Source: Annona cherimola
Taxonomy: Eukaryota > Streptophyta > Magnoliopsida > Magnoliales > Annonaceae
Reading direction: 5' to 3'
DNA: 64,000 nt
Assembly: GCA_030490835.1 (NCBI GenBank)
Contig: CM059973.1
Span: 52,146,008-52,210,007, forward strand
Position numbers and translations under genes: made by a program. Below, in pieces: positions 36,522-49,700 of the stretch. The notes beneath the pieces were generated by a model, which was given only the letters and a program-made list of their open reading frames with translations, had not been told where the DNA came from and did not search any database. Numbering within the stretch: the stretch's first letter is position 1; each line of letters begins with the position of its first letter.

Positions 36522-36830
36522 GTTGCTTTCTAAAAAATCATATCAGCAATAATTCATAACATAATATAAATTACTAATTATACATACTTATTATACAAGT
36601 GTAAAATATTTTCACTTGTATTTAAATCAACCTATATTCATTTATCAAAAGTCAAAAGAGACTTTTGCAATCTTCTTCTACCCTTTCTTATCACATATAC
36701 TCTACTTAGCTAGTGCTAGACCAACCAAGTCATCTTTACTTTTCTTTTTTTCATTCGTATTTACCAATCCTAATTTTGATATCAACTCTGTCATATCAAA
36801 TCTTTTCTTTCCATGTCATTACCAATCCTT

Positions 36831-36843
36831 GCTCTGATACCAA
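36831..36843 (-). other. Primer-binding site, element E
   Basis: TTGGTATCAGAGC on the minus strand, 4 nt inside the LTR end. Typical Met-tRNA site of Tekay-type elements. Confidence 0.88.
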
Positions 36844-38623
36844 CTTCTGTGGCGCCCCGAACCAAGGTGTCACATTTGTCCTTACTCCAAGATCTTGTCG
36901 ATTGGTAAGTGTGAATCAGGATTGTTGCCCTGATCACGCGGCGGGTACTTCATTTGATCTCGGCCAATTTTTTTTCTTTTTCTTTTCTTTCATCACATAA
37001 AGACACATACTTATCATCAAATCTCAATTATCGTTGATAACATTCATACTTGTTTTTGTACAATACAGGTTATTTTAACCTAATCATTTTATACATACAT
37101 AATTTGAAAACTCCTTATCATATGTTTAGTCATACCATATACAGATCAGCATATCATAAAATTTTCTTCATACCTTCTTTTTCCTTTCCTTCTTAGCCTG
37201 TGTTGTACCTGCCTATGGTTTGAAAAGAAAAACGTGAGTCGAAAATCAGTAAGCAAGCATTTTTTTTTCTTTTAAATGTGTTTCTCCCGTTCAATAGTAG
37301 ACACTTATCAAGTGATCTACTATCAACCAGTGGAAACCTTTTCATAAAATATATTCTTGCAAACTTAACATGTAAACCTCTTTTTCATGAACATAAAAAC
37401 ATTTTTCATAAAACTTCCTTTCTCTAAAGACATTCTCATGTCCTTAAAATATTTTCCATAAAGCCTTTTTAAAACAAGCATATGCATCACACATAACGTT
37501 TTTGTCCGTCTGGTAGGTGACACTTACCAAGTGATCACCCTTTCCTCCTTAGGAGAGAAACAATCTCTATTGATAACTCGTGAGTCAGGCAGTTATCCGT
37601 GTTCTTCTCCCATTTCAGGGAGGGCGCCGCCGGCATTTCGCCTTTTGAAGCGACTTGGCCTATTTAGAGGGGGCCCATCTTGCAACCGCGTCCGGTCTGC
37701 ATATCCTCTACAATAGACCTAGTACATAACTCATGTGCACATTCCTTTCTCCATATTCATATGCTAGCATGCTTTTTATAAAACTCCACAGACCCTAGTC
37801 TGTGACTTTTCCTTTTCAAAACTTGATGCTAGCATGTTATTTCAAAATAGTACAGACCTCGGCCTGTATTACCTTTTCTAACTTGAAAGACCTCGGTCTG
37901 TATTCTCTTTTCTAACTTGAAAACTTGGCACAGCCCAAGTTAACAAGTTAATAAAAATATTTTGTAAGATGACCAACCTTAAATAATTTTGAAAATATTT
38001 AAATAACACTTTTCTAAATTATTTAAAATATTTGAAGGAAATATTTGAGAAATAGTAATTTCAAAATTTTGGCTAGAATGTTTTTTAAAAATAATTTTTG
38101 AGGGGTAAAACAATTAAAAATATTTTAATATCTAAAGACAAAAGATTTCCCAAACGCTTTTCTTCCCATTTCTGGGTTTTTCATGAATAAAGGATATACC
38201 AATGCATAATTTATTTTTTATATAGTATAATATTTTTTGTCCACATGACACATGAGTTACTGCTATATGAAGGTAAGCTTGTATGATCCTTTGGTCATTA
38301 CCTTAAAAATCTTCTTTTTAATCGATTATCGGTTGGCCTTCCTTAAATCCGTTTCAAAATATTTTAATAAATCATTTTAAATTCATTCGATAAAACCAAA
38401 TATTATTTGGAAATCAAAATTTTGCTTTTTCCATTATAATGCAACCATTTCCACATTTCTCCTTATTTTCATAAGGATTTGCTTATGATAAAGCAATCCC
38501 CACATATTACAACAGTTTTACTTACTTCCATTTGGAATAGCTTATGATAAAACAATTCTGACATAATCCATAGTTGCAATATAAAAACATATAAAATCAT
38601 TTTCAAAAAGTTTGCTTGCTTAC

Positions 38624-38670
38624 CTTTATTTTGCTTCAATCTGAATCCTTTATCCTTTCATTTCTTTTTC
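38624..38670 (-). other. Candidate purine-rich mini-exon in E 5' LTR
   Basis: 47 nt between CTTGTATAG and GTAAGCAAGC on the minus strand; same length as its partner in the other E LTR. Inferred from comparison across LTR families. Confidence 0.35.
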
Positions 38671-39509
38671 CTATACAAGTGAAAAGGATATACATACTTT
38701 ATCATACATATGCTATATTCATTTATGACCTTATTTTTCTCCATAATTTCTTATAGAGGTTAACCTTAAAAATACTTGGTTTCCTTATATAGATTTTTAT
38801 CCATAAATCCTTAAAAATTCCATCATTAGATTTAAATATCAATCTCAAATTTTCTCCAAAATCACGCTATTTACTGTAGCGGATTGTTGTAGCAAATCAC
38901 TGTTCATCCGAGGTTACTGTTCATAGGTTCCAAAATTTGACATTTTTTTCACAAATAAAAAATACCATGATATAGCTTATGCTTAGTATATCATGGAAAA
39001 TTTTATATATTTTGAATTTATCATCATTTACTTGGCTAAAAAAATTATTTTCTCCATATACTAAAAATCAATATAAATTCACTTAAGCATAATCTTTAAT
39101 TTCAAAAAACATGAAATTAATATATCATCATTCAAACATCATATTTATCATAATCATATATCTCAAATCATCATTTATCATTTTTTGAGCATTATTTACA
39201 CATATCATATGCTATCTTCCCGAATGCTCTCCATCTTTGCTCCAAATTTTTGATGTTTCGGCATAATTATGATTAATCATTATAAATATACTTATTTTTT
39301 CATGCTTAGGAATTATCTAAGCATGATTTTACCCTACTTAACATCCAAAAAAAATTTGGATAAAAATCACTTACTCGAAGTGAAGATATCCCTCTTTTTC
39401 TCACACTTTCTCTCTCCAGCTTTCTCCTCAAGGCTAGAACATGATGGGGGGTGGAAAATGCTCAAATGGAGCTGGGTTTTTTATGCCTTGGACATCCCCC
39501 CTGCTGCCC

Positions 39510-39517
39510 TATTTATA
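39510..39517 (-). promoter_or_regulatory. TATA box of element E LTR
   Basis: CTATAAATAGGG on the minus strand; also at 15358-15351 and, in the related LTR J, at 52505-52512. Confidence 0.6.
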
Positions 39518-40335
39518 GGGCTTGATCTTTCAAAAAGATTGGATTTTACCCCTTTAGTTTGAGGTATTTAATTATAAAAATGTATTTTTTATAATTTTGG
39601 AAGATTCATTGAGCCAAGAGCAGACACCCTATGCCTGCTCCAGCCCACCCTATGAAGCCCTATTTTTATTTATTTTTTTTATTTTTAAAATTATTTAATT
39701 TAAGCGAAATAAATCCTAACCGATGATTTTGGATGATGATGATCACGGACAATTGATTTGGTCAAATTTTCCCAACCACCCCCTGCCACACCCCTGCTGC
39801 AGCTTCTGTTTTAATTAATTTTTTTTATTTTTTAATTATTTATTTAAATAAAAATTTAAAAGTAACATTAATGTAAAAGATAAGTTACTTTTTGATCATC
39901 ATTTGACATTTCATCTTGACCCTCAATTTATGATTTTTATCACATCTTAACCCATTCATCATGTTGATCATGAATTTTTAACCATCCATAAAAAATTTCA
40001 TCGAAATCCGATGCCCGGATTGCAAATTATGAATTTGTCTTTATTTTTTCACTAAAATCCAAAATTGGATTAAAATAATAAAAAGTAATGTTATTTTGTC
40101 TTGTAGTGATTAAATTCCTTTTTCGTCTTTTTGTGATAGGTTAATCCAAGTGATTAACTCTTAATCACGTGTCTTAATCCTCGGTTACTATTCACGTGGG
40201 TTAAATTCTTAATTGCATTATTTTAACCTCTAATACACACATTTGCAAATATAACATATTTCATGAATTTTATTTATCATAAAAATCAGTACAAAAATCT
40301 ATGTGTTATTCTAGGATTCCGGGTTTCACAAAGTG

Positions 40336-40590
40336 ACTATGGATGATGAGCATGTTATGATTTTTTATGATTACGTTTGATTTAAAATGTGTATATTAGG
40401 GCAAAAATGGCTTGAATGGGCATTGGATGGAAAATAGCAAAAAAATTAATGCTTAAGGAATAATGGTAAATTGGTTAAATATCCATTAAATCCCGTCGTG
40501 TGACAAGGCAACAATCCTGATCACGTTTATCAGTCAATAACGATCCCGAGGTAAGGCTCGGGATGTGACACTCGGGTTGGGGGCGCCACA
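40336..40590 (+). repeat. Element F 5' LTR, terminal part after E
   Basis: Matches 50651-50906 closely and ends GGGGGCGCCACA. It contains the GGGCAACAATCCTGATCAC-type block found near the end of all Tekay-type LTRs here (50822, 54280, 57520, 63660). Confidence 0.9.
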
Positions 40591-40594
40591 GAAC

Positions 40595-40607
40595 TTAGTA
40601 TCAGAGC
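40595..40607 (+). other. Primer-binding site, element F
   Basis: TTAGTATCAGAGC shortly after the LTR end; one difference from the TTGGTATCAGAGC of element E. Confidence 0.82.
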
Positions 40608-40796
40608 ATGGACTGGTAAATAGGCGTGGAAAACTTCTAAGTATGATGATTGGATTAATATAATGAGATATACATGGTTTTATGATGATTAGATATGTGA
40701 TTATCATGATGAGATGCATGATATATAATGATGAATTGCAAAATGATTTGTAGTGTGTTGTTTTTATTATATAACTAATTTGTTATATTTGAACAG

Positions 40797-41503
40797 ATGG
40801 TAGATAAAAGAAAAAGGGTCATGAGTATGGAGGAATTGAGGAAGAGAGGGAGGAAGAGGAAAAGAAACGAAGGGTGGAAGAGAATGTGAGTAGGTGGTTG
40901 GCATCTCAGCAGGACGCAGACTACTTCCCACCAGTTCCTCCAGGGTTTCCCCCTAGGCATCCTCCATCCCACTCACAAAGTGATTATCATGTCAGTTCCT
41001 ATCAACAGAGACCTAATTTAGAGGAGTCTAGCAGCCGGGCTCCTAGAGCTGAAGTTCTTACAGCATCCCGCCCTGGCCTTCTAAGGACCCCTTGGACTCC
41101 CATTGATTATATACATCCACTAGACCTCCAGCATTTTTGGGATAAGACTCCAACACCCATACCTCCCGATCTAGGACCATGGTATAGGTTTGAAAATGGG
41201 GGCATTCAATTCTGATATGGGATAAGTTGGGAAAGGATACACTAAAGGGAGAAAGAGATGGCCCCCTTCATAGAGGAGTATCATGCTCGAGGGATCATGG
41301 ACTCACCTGCCCCTCCTCGTCCTTAAGAGGTTATAATACATGTAGCCGAGAGTACTGATGAGCTCGTTGCACTTAGTGAACCTTTATGATAGCTCGAACC
41401 TATCGAGGAAGAAGAAGATCAAAGCGATGAAAGTGATAGTAGTGATTATGACAGTAGCGATGGTGATAATGATGATAGCGGAGAAGAGAATAATCCTGCC
41501 TAG
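40797..41503 (+). pseudogene. Unrecognised ORF between primer site and gag (ORF0), element F
   Basis: The first ATG after the primer site is at 40797 (MVDKRKRVMSMEELRKR). After a small shift the frame EEKKRRVEENVSRWLASQQD runs from about 40808, open until a TGA at 41213. It then continues in the same phase with isolated stops to a TAG at 41501. Visible parts are a charged helix, a Pro-rich stretch (PPVPPGFPPRHPP), a conserved block (AEVLTASRPG...HFWDKTPTPIPPDLGPW), PFIEEYHARGIMD, and an acidic tail of about 30 residues rich in Asp, Ser and Glu. Element G has a homologous ORF at the same place. E lacks it. I do not recognise the family. Confidence 0.6.
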
Positions 41504-41930
41504 TCAGATACTAGCACTATCACTGAGGAACCTACATAGATCTCGCCTAGGTGTAGATGTTATCACTATTTAAGGAGAGGTCCGGGTAGATGATAAATTT
41601 TCTCTTATTTTTATAAACACGAATATGTATAATTATGAAGTGATGACGTTATGCTATGATGATGTGTATATAAGTGTGATATGTGTATATGTGTGATTAT
41701 GCTTTGTTAAGTTGAAAACTATGGCTTATAAATGAATATTTGCTGATGTAAATGATATAAAATGAATGAAGGACTATGGATGTTTATGGTGATGAATAAT
41801 ATGACATGATTGTGATCGTGTGAATTGCTTATTAATCATATGATGATGAAATACATATACGATGATCTAACATTAACTATGAATGAAAGTTATGTGCTTT
41901 TATATATTTAGAAAAGCACCATGGTGGAAA
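41504..41930 (+). other. Element F leader between ORF0 and gag
   Basis: AT-rich, with ATGATG-type runs (41640-41870). No open frame or known signal seen. Confidence 0.5.
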
Positions 41931-43295
41931 CAAGATCAGGAATGAGAAGAAACAAAGGAAAAAAAATTGCTACAGAAGTCCCCAACTAACATGAGGTTAG
42001 AGAGACTAGTGGCTGACCTAAGAGACCTAGACTAGAATAGATAGAGAAAGTCCAAGAACTCATGAAAGATGAGAAAACATAAGCCTAGAAAGGGATGTAG
42101 AAGAAGAACATGAGTCAAGACAAGCTCGACTCTTAGAAGAGAGAGTGGCTGCAGCAGTAAAGGAAGCAATGCAGCAAGCTATTGGCGATTGGGCAGCACA
42201 GACTACAAATATTATTCAAGGTTTATGGGAAAGGACCCAGCAAGCCCAGTTGGGCAGTATTGAAAGAGATGGACCCATTCTGATGACTGACCCGACTCCC
42301 ATGACAACACCAAGAGAAGATGAAAATCAATTAATGGAAGCTAATTGAAGAGCAATTAATGCATTCCTAGCCCAGTGACCCCCAAAGTTTTTGGGAGAAC
42401 CTGACCCAGTACAAGCTGAACAATGGATCACGAAGATTAAGAAACTGTTCAAAATATCTCCATGTAATGATCGACAGAAAGTGTTGTGTGCCACACATTT
42501 GCCGATTAAAGATGCACAAGAATGGTGGGAAACAATGCTGGTCACAATGCCGCGACCAGAAGAGGTATCTTAGCAGACATTTGTTGAGGAGTTCAATAAG
42601 GAATACCTCCCTATTGGATTACAGAGCCAGAAGGTGATAGAATTTGAAAGACTTTAACAAAGGAGGATGTTTGTCACAGAATATGCCACAAAATTTAATG
42701 CCTTAGTCAGATTTGTGCCTTGGATCGCCAATGTGCCAGAAAATAAGGCACAAAGATTTCAACAGGGACTGAGGCCATACCTCAGGGAAAGCCTTGCCCC
42801 TTTGTTAATCAAGGATTATGCTTCAAGTCTCGAGAGGGTGAGAGCATTAGAGAATGAGGCATTAAGAACCCAAGAATTAAGACTAGGGTCAAGGATGTTC
42901 AATCCTGGTACAAAGGATGCTGAACAGAGAAAAGAAAAGGCTAGGAAAGGAAATGTGAGAAGAGGAAAAGGAGCCACAAAGAAGAAAATCTCGCCTTTAT
43001 GCAGAAAATGTCAAAAGCGACATACAGGCAAGTACTTGAAAGGCTCAAATCGGTGCTATAAATGTGGGCAAACTGGTCATATAGCCAAGGAGTGCAGGAC
43101 GGGTGAAGCAAGGGTCATTAAATGTTATATTTGTGACCAAACAGGACACATTGCTCCGAACTATCCAAATAAGGCACAAATGTCACAAGGACGTAGAAGA
43201 CCTGTACAACTCAGGATACCAAGAGCAGCAAATAAACAGGGAACCTCTACAAATCTGGTACATGTGCATGCCTTAACTCGGACAGAGTCACAATA
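41931..43295 (+). pseudogene. gag: Tekay-type Gag remains, element F
   Basis: Starts MVETRSGMRRNKGKK at 41931. The gag domain is at about 42390-42870 (FLGEPDPVQAEQWITKIKKL, EFNKEYLPIG, VTEYATKFNALVRFVPW). Two zinc knuckles follow: CYKCGQTGHIAKEC at about 43053 and CYICDQTGHIAPNY with the last Cys changed to Tyr. Stops occur near 41990, 42346, 42378, 42571 and 42656. Long open stretch 42667-43296. Confidence 0.88.
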
Positions 43296-43308
43296 GCAAA
43301 AAGAAAAG

Positions 43309-46300
43309 GTGGTCACAGATATGGTTTACATTTTAGAAAATTCGGCAGTAGGTTTGTTTGATTCAGGTATTAGTCACTCATTCATAGCATGCCAATATGT
43401 GGCCACCCATGCACTACCGGTGGAGGAGAGCAATAAGATAATTTATGTACAATCCCTTGTTTATAGGTTAGCTAGCTCTAGCCAAGTATGCAATGCATGT
43501 CCAATTAGGATAAGATCGTTGATTTTAGAAGCCAACTTGATCCTATTACTTATGACGGAATTTGACGTGATATTGGGTATGGACTGGCTGAGTCAATGGG
43601 GAGCTACCATTGATTGCAACAAAAAGAGGGTACAATTTGAAGCAGCTCTAGAAAAACAGATAGCCATTGGGAAGCTAAGACAGCTTGAAAATTCGATGAT
43701 ATTGATATCATCCATGAAAGCGGTCAAGATGATCAGCCAAAAGTGTCAAGCTTATCTAGTATCAGTTAATGTGGAGAAAGGTACGGAGGTAGAGCTAAAC
43801 CAAATCCCGGTGGTTAAGGAATTTCCTGATGTGTTTCTAAAGGAACTGACCACATTACCTCCATAAAGATAAATGGATAGGACCATAGACATTATACTAG
43901 GTACAGCTCTGATATCCAAGACTGTATACAGAATGGCACCGACTGAAATGAATGAGCTAAGGACTCAAATACAGGAGCTATTAGACAAAAGTTTTATCGG
44001 ACTCAGTGTATCACCCTAGAGAGCTCCAGTATTGTTTGTAAGGAAAAAGGATGGGAGATTGAGGCTATGTATTGACTACAGAGAATTAAATAAAGTCACG
44101 GTGAAGAATAAGTATCCTTTACCTAGGATCGATGATTTATTTGATCAATTGTAAGGAGCTACAACTTTATTTAAGATTGATTTACAGTCAGGGTATCATC
44201 AGTTGAGAATAAGTCCTACCGATCTTCACAAGACAGCTTTTCAAACTAGGTATGGACATTATGAGTTTTTAATGATGCCTTTCAAGCTCACTAATGCCTC
44301 TGTTGTATTCATGGATATGATGAATAGGGTATTTCGGGACTATCTGGATCAATTTGTGGTTGTATTTATTGACGATGTCCTGATTTACTCCAAAACAAAG
44401 AAAGAACGTGAAATTCATTTGCGAAGAGTTTTAGAGAGGCTGAGAAAAGAAAAATTATATGCCAAGTTAAAGAAATGTGAATTTTGGTTAAAGCAAGTAG
44501 GATTTCTGGGTCATATAATTTCAGAAAATGTTATTCAGGTTGATCCTCAGAAGATTAAGGAAATTTTAAAATGGCAAAGGCCGACGACCGTCACGGAAAT
44601 CCGAAGCTATCTAGGATTGGCAAGATATTACAGGAGGTTTGTTGAAGGATTTTCTCAGTTATCAGCCCCGTTAACAAGATTGACTCGTAAAGGAGTGAGA
44701 GTGCAGTTTTCAAGAGTTGAAGCAATGGTTGGTAAAAGCACCTATCCTGACCCTACCCGAAGGAAATGAGGGATTTATAGTTTACAGCGATGCTTCAAGA
44801 AGAGGTTTGGGATGTGTGTTGATGCAGAAAGGAAAGGTGATAGCTTATGCATCACGACAGTTGAAGCCGAATGAGGTAAGCTACTCATCTCAGGATTTAG
44901 AATTAGCAGCAGTGGTGTTTGCCTTGAAAATATGGAGACATTACCTGTATTGTGGTAGATGCGAAATCTATATAGATCACAAGAGCCTTAAGTATATTTT
45001 TACTCAAAAGGAGCTGAATATGAGGCAAAGAAGATGGCTCGAGTTGTTAAAGAATTATGATTTAGAGATACTATACCATTTAGGTAAGACAAATGCGATA
45101 GCTGATACATTGAACAGAAATGTCAGCATAGCGCACCTTATCACAAAGGAGGAAGGGTTGCTTCAAAAGATAAGATAGTTAGAATTGATTGTATGTCCAC
45201 CTAGAGTTCAAGCAAGATTATCACAAAAGTACATACAATCTTCAGTATTTGAACAGATCAGGACTGCACAACAAAAGGATATAGACCTACATGCACATGT
45301 GGAAAAAAAGATGAAGAAAAAGGAGTTGACTGAATTTGCTGTCTATAAACAAAGTATGTATCGGTATAAAGGCCGCCTTCGCATACCTAATACAGCTGAG
45401 TCGAAGGAACAAATACTTAAAGAAGCGCATTTTTTGCCATTTTCCATTCATCCGAGAAGCACTAAGATGTATCAGGATCTCAAGAAAGCATATTGGTGGA
45501 ATAATATGAAAAGAGAGATTGCTGAATACGTAGCCAAGTGGTTAACTTGCCAAAAAATAATAGCTGATCACCAACGGATATCTAGAAATTTACAACCTTT
45601 GGAAGTTCCTGAATGGAAGTGGGATGATATTACAATGGATTTCATCGAAGGATTACTCAAGACTCAGACTGGAAACGACTCTATATCGGTAATAGTAGAT
45701 CGGTTGTCTAAAGTTGCACACTTTATACCCATAAAGAGGACCTACACAGCAGAACGATTGACTAAAGTCTACTATAAAGAAATAGTAAGACTACATGGAG
45801 TGCCTAAGTCAATAGTTTCTAATCGAGAAGCGACATTTACATCTAAATTTTAGAAAAGTTTGCACGAAATCCTAGGCACCCAATTCAAGTTCATCACAGC
45901 TTTTCATCCCCAAACAGATGGACAGACGGAGCGAGTAAATCAAATCATCGAGGACATGCTCCGGATGTGTACATTGGAGTTTGGAGGTTCATGCGATGAA
46001 TATGTACCTATAGCTGAGTTTGCATGCAATAATAGTTATCAGGCTAGTATTCAAATGGCTCCATTTGAAGCATTGTGTGGACGGCGGTGTCGAACGCCAT
46101 TGAACTGGGATGAAGTTGGAGAAAAGAAGCTAGCCCCAGATTTATCTCAAAGAATGGCAGATAAAGTATAAGTTATTCGCCAGTGTATACTCACAGCTCA
46201 AAGTCGCAAAAGAGTTACACAGATTACAAAAGAAAGAATTTGAATATCCAAGTTGGCGAACATGTGTTCATAAAGGTCACGCCATTCAAGGGAGTTACAA

Positions 46301-46671
46301 GATTTGGGAAAAGGGGTAAGTTGAATCCCAGGTACATTGGACCATTCGAAGTGTTGGAAAAGATTGAAAAGTTGGCTTATAGAATAACTTTACCTCCGTC
46401 ACTAGCCTTAGTACACAATATTGTCCATATTTCCATGCTTAGGAAATATATTGCAGATCTGACCCATGTATTTGTAGTAGAAAATCTACCGATCCACGAT
46501 CACTTGAACTATGAGGAAAGACCAATTAGAATCTTGGATCATAAGGTACAGAAGCTTCGGAATAGAGAAATTGAATATGTAAAGGTTCAATAGAACCAGT
46601 ATTCCGAAGGCGAAGCTACATGGGAGCTAAAAGAAGAAGCAGAAAGGAAATACCCCCAACTATTTAAAGGA
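43309..46671 (+). pseudogene. pol: Tekay-type Pol remains (PR-RT-RNaseH-IN-chromodomain), element F
   Basis: Protease with FDSGISHSFI (43360) and FDVILGMDWLSQWGATIDC. RT has [31 protein letters not shown] and the active site [10 protein letters not shown] (44372). RNase H is at 44717-45178 ([24 protein letters not shown]) after a frameshift. Integrase follows (HPRSTKMYQDLKKAYWW, CQK zinc region, MDFIEG, then SNREATF where an Asp is expected, then HPQTDGQTERVNQ). At the C-terminus GKLNPRYIGPFEVLE is followed by a chromodomain-like end (EATWELKEEAERKYPQLF, 46612-46671). At least six stops and one frameshift, so inactive. Confidence 0.92.
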
Positions 46672-46697
46672 TAGACGGTTTTGGGATGAAACCTGTT

Positions 46698-46712
46698 ATA
46701 AGGGGGAAGGAT
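46698..46712 (+). other. Element F polypurine tract
   Basis: ATAAGGGGGAAGGAT immediately before the 3' LTR. Confidence 0.85.
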
Positions 46713-49700
46713 TGTGAAACCCTGACCTACATAGGATTCATGTATATGCATTTTAATGATTCATGAATGATTTGATTGAATTATGAATGATTTATTTGCA
46801 ATTTTGATGATTTATTGCAATTAGGTCAGTGGTTATGAATAATGATTAAATTAATCATTATAAGTCGATGTGGGTTAATATGATTAAAGTAGCCTAATGA
46901 GAGTTGAAAAGTATTAGTTTGCCATGAAAAATTAATTTAATTTCCATAATGTGATTAATGGAAATTAAGAGGCTAAATATAGAGTTAAGTTGGATAATGT
47001 TAGAAAATTCACAACTTGACGCCTTTAAAGGCAGATTAAGATGAAAATTGAAAGAAAAGCACATAATTTCATGCTTAAACTTATGAAAAAATTATATTAT
47101 GAAAATATTAATGAAATTAGGGTGAAAATCGAGTATTACCATCCAAAATCCAAGGATGACTTCAAATGATCATAACTTGAGCTAGAAAAGTCGGATTGAG
47201 ACGAAATTTGAAATAGACGGTTAAAATTATGAGATCAAGGATATGAAAGGATTTGATCAAGCTAATGATGATGGTATTAGGCTTGCACGAAAATGAGTAT
47301 ACATCTTTCGACTTTTTGCAGCCTTAAAGTAACATGCATTTATATTAAAGTTAAAGTAATTAAGTAAAAAAATAAATGCATAAATGATGTGTCAAAAGGG
47401 GGTAAATTACAAGGTATTTTATGAATTATTAAAAATGAAAAAATTCATGAAAATATCTCATGAATAATGCTGATTTAAGGAGCTAATAAACTAGCTGAAG
47501 AGAGGATAGAGATGTAGCATACATGGGACGTCCAAGGCAGCCTTAAACTTGGACATTTATGATTTTTTTTCATATAAAATGAGCACCTAAGTCAGCTAGG
47601 GATCAAGGTAAATAAATGAGCATTTAAATGGGGTAGAAAATCATGGTCGAAAATATCAAATCAAGGTCATTTGGATGAGATCATTAAGTGGATAACAATG
47701 GAGCATGGAAGAGAGGTGGACGGTCATGGTAGGCTTTTGGAATTTTTGTGATTTTTTGTGATTTTTTATTTATGATAAATTGACCCATAATTGAGCTAAT
47801 TGCTATGGTGATTAAATGGCCATTAATTAAAGTTGCAAATTGTGGAAAAAATGCAAAAATGGCAACTGAAAGGGGACATTGAAATATGGACAGCAAGGTG
47901 AGCTGCAATAGGGGACATCCAAAGGCTGGCTATTTGGATTTTTCTTGATTTTTTCTTGATGCTGAATGAATATTTAAATGAGCTATTAGTTAGAGTGTAT
48001 AAATACCCATTAATTAAGGCTGCAAATTTTGTGGAAAATGGCAAAAAAACAGCTAAAAGTGAACGTGCTTAGATGGACAACAACATGGGCATTCAATTAA
48101 GCTGATTTTGTGAATTTTGAATTATGGTAATTACATAATTTACTAGGGTATTACGGTGACAACACAACAAGGGATAGACATGTACTAAAATGACCTCAAA
48201 TCATGTGCTAAATGTGGTTCCAAAAATCTATATTATGAATATAAGTTAAAGCACAAAAAGGGATGCCCATTTAAAGTGGAAAAAAAGGAAACATACCCAA
48301 AAAAAGGGCAACAAGGGACGTCCATATTTTCCAGCAAGGAAAGAGGAAGAAAGGAACAAAAGGGGAAGGAAACAAGAAGGAGAAAAGGAGAAAGAAAGGA
48401 GGAGAACCAAGCTTGAATAGCTTGAATCAAGGTTGACAACAATCAAATAAGTATACATGATATGTTAGGTTATTTAATTCTAAGTTTTCTACTTCAAAAT
48501 TTGAGACGTGAATATGGTTCATAAAGAACCTTTAAAGGGTAATATATGACACTTAATTAGAGTATTAAATGGGTATTAAATGGTATGAATGGATTTTTAT
48601 GATTTAAGAAGTTGAAGTGGATGATAGAAAGAAACATGGGTTGATAATCTATCTTGAAACTTCTTAAATCCATGTAATAAGTTGCCGTTTTGAAATAATA
48701 TCATGATTAGGCTATGAATCATGATTTAATGAAATACGTATATTTATTTAGGCATGAGTTATGAATTTTAGAAAGAATGAGATTTAGGGTTATGTATATG
48801 ATTTTATTTCCATGATTTTGTGATGTATATGTTACATGAATTTGCTTAAATAATTTATGAATGATTTAGAGGGTAAATACTCTAAATCTAAGGTGTTTTA
48901 GATGTCTAAAATAAGTTGATTAAGTTTCCCTTAAATCTAGAATTTTATGGCATATGTAGAAACATGCAAAGTAGAGTGAAAAGGGTATCCAAAATATACA
49001 TGGAAGGCGTTGTTTTGAAGGGAATCCAATTATGGACTTTAAATATGTGATAATATCCTAAATTTGGGTTAAGAAAAGTGTGATTAGTTGCTGAAATTCA
49101 CTGATTAAAAATCTGTTTAGAGATAAGCATCAAAAAGGGACGTTGAAAATGTATACATCGGGTCCCAAAGTTGCTGTATTGGAATCCTATGATTAGTGGA
49201 TTAAAATCCCATAAAAATACATTAAGTAAAGTGTTAATTAAGGTGTATAATCACACTGAATTAGACGGTAAGTTGCTGATTTGAAAAATTTTAAGAAACA
49301 CATGAATTATGTGTTATGAAATGGACATATATGAAGAAATAAGTATGAGAAAATGATAAATGGTTTATGTGAATTGCTAAAATGCAAAAATGCATAAAAA
49401 TATGATTGAAATACGTGGATTATGTTGCTGTTTGGGTAATCCCAAAATTTGAGATTAATATATAAGGGTTATGATATCAACTAAGTGCTTAAGAATGAGC
49501 AAAATGTTTGAATTGTGAAAAAATATGAAAAATGATACGTTGGAGGTTTATTACTTTATATGATGTCTAATGAATAACTAATGAATGTATTATGATATAT
49601 ATGAATGTTACACTAAATATGGGAATTGAACATGTGATGTAATGAATGGTTTGATGCCTAAGTATGTTGTGTATATACACCCGACTTGGAATTCAAGTGG

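Larger units (their letters stand above)
12685..40330 (-). mobile_element. Tekay-related element E without pol, interrupted by D
   Basis: TGTGGCG...TTTCACA ends (minus strand TGTGAAACCC...GGCGCCACA) flanked by AAGTG at 12680-12684 and 40331-40335. The uninterrupted target exists at 50646-50650 in the F 3' LTR, proving insertion into the F 5' LTR. LTRs are about 3.3-3.5 kb; the interior is only 35319-36847 and contains gag remains, primer site and polypurine tract, but no protease, RT or integrase. It is either a non-autonomous derivative or a deleted copy. Sirevirus D sits in its 3' LTR. Confidence 0.9.
36848..40330 (-). repeat. Element E 5' LTR (complete, 3.5 kb)
   Basis: TGTGAAACCC...GGCGCCACA on the minus strand, followed by AAGTG. 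Read on the minus strand: hairpin GTGATTAA-CTC-TTAATCAC class at 40168-40150, TATAAATA at 39517-39510, and a donor-like GTAAGTG near 39375. A 3' splice-like GTATAG ends at 38671 and GTAAGCAAGC lies at 38623-38614. Hairpins lie between 37890 and 37300. GCTTGCTTAC at 37258-37249 precedes a pyrimidine tract and CAG near 37209. Confidence 0.92.
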
